DNA from: Dehalococcoidia bacterium
Lineage (GTDB): Bacteria; Chloroflexota; Dehalococcoidia; SZUA-161; SpSt-899
Length of the DNA: 59,871 nt
Assembly (NCBI GenBank): GCA_023271515.1
Contig: JALPXQ010000001.1
Span: forward strand, 1 to 59,871
Direction: 5' to 3'
Shown: one piece after another, positions 59,436-59,871 of the stretch
Layout: the number at the start of each line of letters is the position of its first letter
Numbering within the stretch: position 1 is the first letter of the stretch
Made by a program: the position numbers and the translations under genes
Notes under the pieces: model-generated
What the model was told of the DNA's origin: nothing
The model's input: only the letters and a program-made list of their open reading frames with translations
Database searches by the model: none

Positions 59436-59871
59436 TTGATGATGTTAGGGATATAATAGAAAAAGGGATTCAATCCTTGAATGATGCTCTTCCGGAAATA
59501 AACAATCTTGCTTCCAACGATGACTGGAGGAAAAGAGAGGATGCCGCTACTGCTTTGGTGGAGATTAGCAAAAAGAAAGAGGATGAAGTTGTAAATGAGA
59601 TGATACTCTGGGCTGAGGATGAAAATCCTAATATTCGCAGGACAGCAAGTGAAGGATTGAGGGGGGTAGCGAGAAGAAACCCAGAAAAGATTCTGCCTGT
59701 AATTGAAAAACTAAAAACAGATGATAGCCTTTATGTCAGAAAGTCCGTTGCTGCTCTTTTAAGAGCAATAAGCAAGAAACCCTCATGGGCGACTGCCCAC
59801 CAACGAATCACGAAAATGGGTGTAGTTGCACCGCGCATCGAGACTTGTTATCCTCAGATTGGGTGCATAGG
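59432..59871 (+). CDS. HEAT-repeat-like protein, 3' end missing
   Basis: ATG at 59432 overlaps the previous stop (ATGA). WRKREDAATALVEISKKK, IRRTASEGLRGVARRNP and VRKSVAALLRAISKK are successive HEAT repeats. After about 59785 the composition becomes GC-rich and the reading loses repeat character, so the last 90 bases may be a different sequence joined at the contig end. Confidence 0.65.
   Translation, partial: MIDDVRDIIEKGIQSLNDALPEINNLASNDDWRKREDAATALVEISKKKEDEVVNEMILWAEDENPNIRRTASEGLRGVARRNPEKILPVIEKLKTDDSLYVRKSVAALLRAISKKPSWATAHQRITKMGVVAPRIETCYPQIGCI

Larger units (their letters stand above)
58842..59871 (+). mobile_element. integron-like cassette 3, 5' part
   Basis: Starts after the G of GTTATATGACATTCCGCCCC (58841-58860). 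If it is a cassette, its end should carry the complement of that head, which does not occur before the window ends. Two overlapping HEAT-like genes are inside. Confidence 0.5.

Noticed and set aside
58914..59440. Antisense frames over the HEAT gene
   Set aside because: The sense frame has clear HEAT repeats and a ribosome-binding site; the antisense frames have neither.
50402..59871. Prophage or ICE
   Set aside because: There is a recombinase but no capsid, terminase, replication or conjugation genes, and the repeats fit cassette boundaries better.

Overview
The window looks like a chromosomal contig from an anaerobic bacterium, most likely Chloroflexota and perhaps a Dehalococcoidia relative. 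This is an inference from gene content and order: Clp/RadA/MnmG/UvrC housekeeping genes, a V/A-type ATPase operon instead of F-type, a small EF-Tu-domain-like protein, and a DUF61 protein of archaeal flavour. No rRNA is present to confirm it. Core genes are clearly GC-rich. The two ABC-exporter operons are more AT-rich, and the last 8 kb is strongly AT-rich.

Layout. 1-8.9 kb: two ABC-2 type export systems flank uvrC and a bifunctional rel gene. The first exporter has a PhoB/PhoP-type promoter. 8.9-13.6 kb: fmt, then convergent HIT, mnmG, cysteine synthase and nitroreductase. 13.7-15.1 kb: a small membrane protein and a gene-poor, decayed stretch. 15.1-22.2 kb: queD-folK, then ffh, and an overlapping operon of a divergent dihydropteroate-synthase-like protein, an isochorismatase-like hydrolase, an FAD oxidoreductase, an RlmN-like radical SAM protein and isocitrate dehydrogenase. 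22.2-29.8 kb: pheT, clpC, radA, argG. 30-35.3 kb: a toxin/antitoxin-like pair, transketolase, ogt, an amidohydrolase, thpR, and an fmdB-like/dtd operon under a CIRCE operator. 35.7-40 kb: tRNA-Glu, tRNA-Gln, dcd and a riboflavin operon. 40.4-50.2 kb: a complete V/A-type ATPase operon (H-I-K-E-C-F-A-B-D) whose rotor subunit carries the Na+-binding signature.

The unusual part is 50.4 kb to the end. A tyrosine recombinase gene (interrupted by one amber codon) is followed by an integron-like array. Recombination-site hairpins at 51.6, 57.1-57.2 and 58.7-58.8 kb resemble attC sites, with degenerate RYYYAAC/GTTRRRY cores. The first bases of each complete cassette are the reverse complement of the first arm of its own terminal site, as expected for integron cassettes. 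Cassette 1 is about 5.6 kb and carries six co-oriented AT-rich genes: MazG-like, wHTH-DPPW methyltransferase-PqqD-like, SPL-like radical SAM, ASCH-DUF4186, TylF-like methyltransferase and a nucleotide-kinase-like protein. Cassette 2 carries a NucS-like nuclease with two frameshifts; cassette 3 carries HEAT-repeat proteins. A related solitary site and cassette sits 20 kb away, holding the toxin/antitoxin-like pair and abutting the start of transketolase, whose present N-terminus is encoded by the site. The recombinase does not show the extra segment that defines canonical IntI, so this may be an integron-like system run by a different integrase.

Four genes carry in-frame stops or indels: the recombinase, the FAD oxidoreductase, argG and the NucS-like gene. 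Three of the indels lie in homopolymers, so assembly error cannot be separated from real decay by reading alone.
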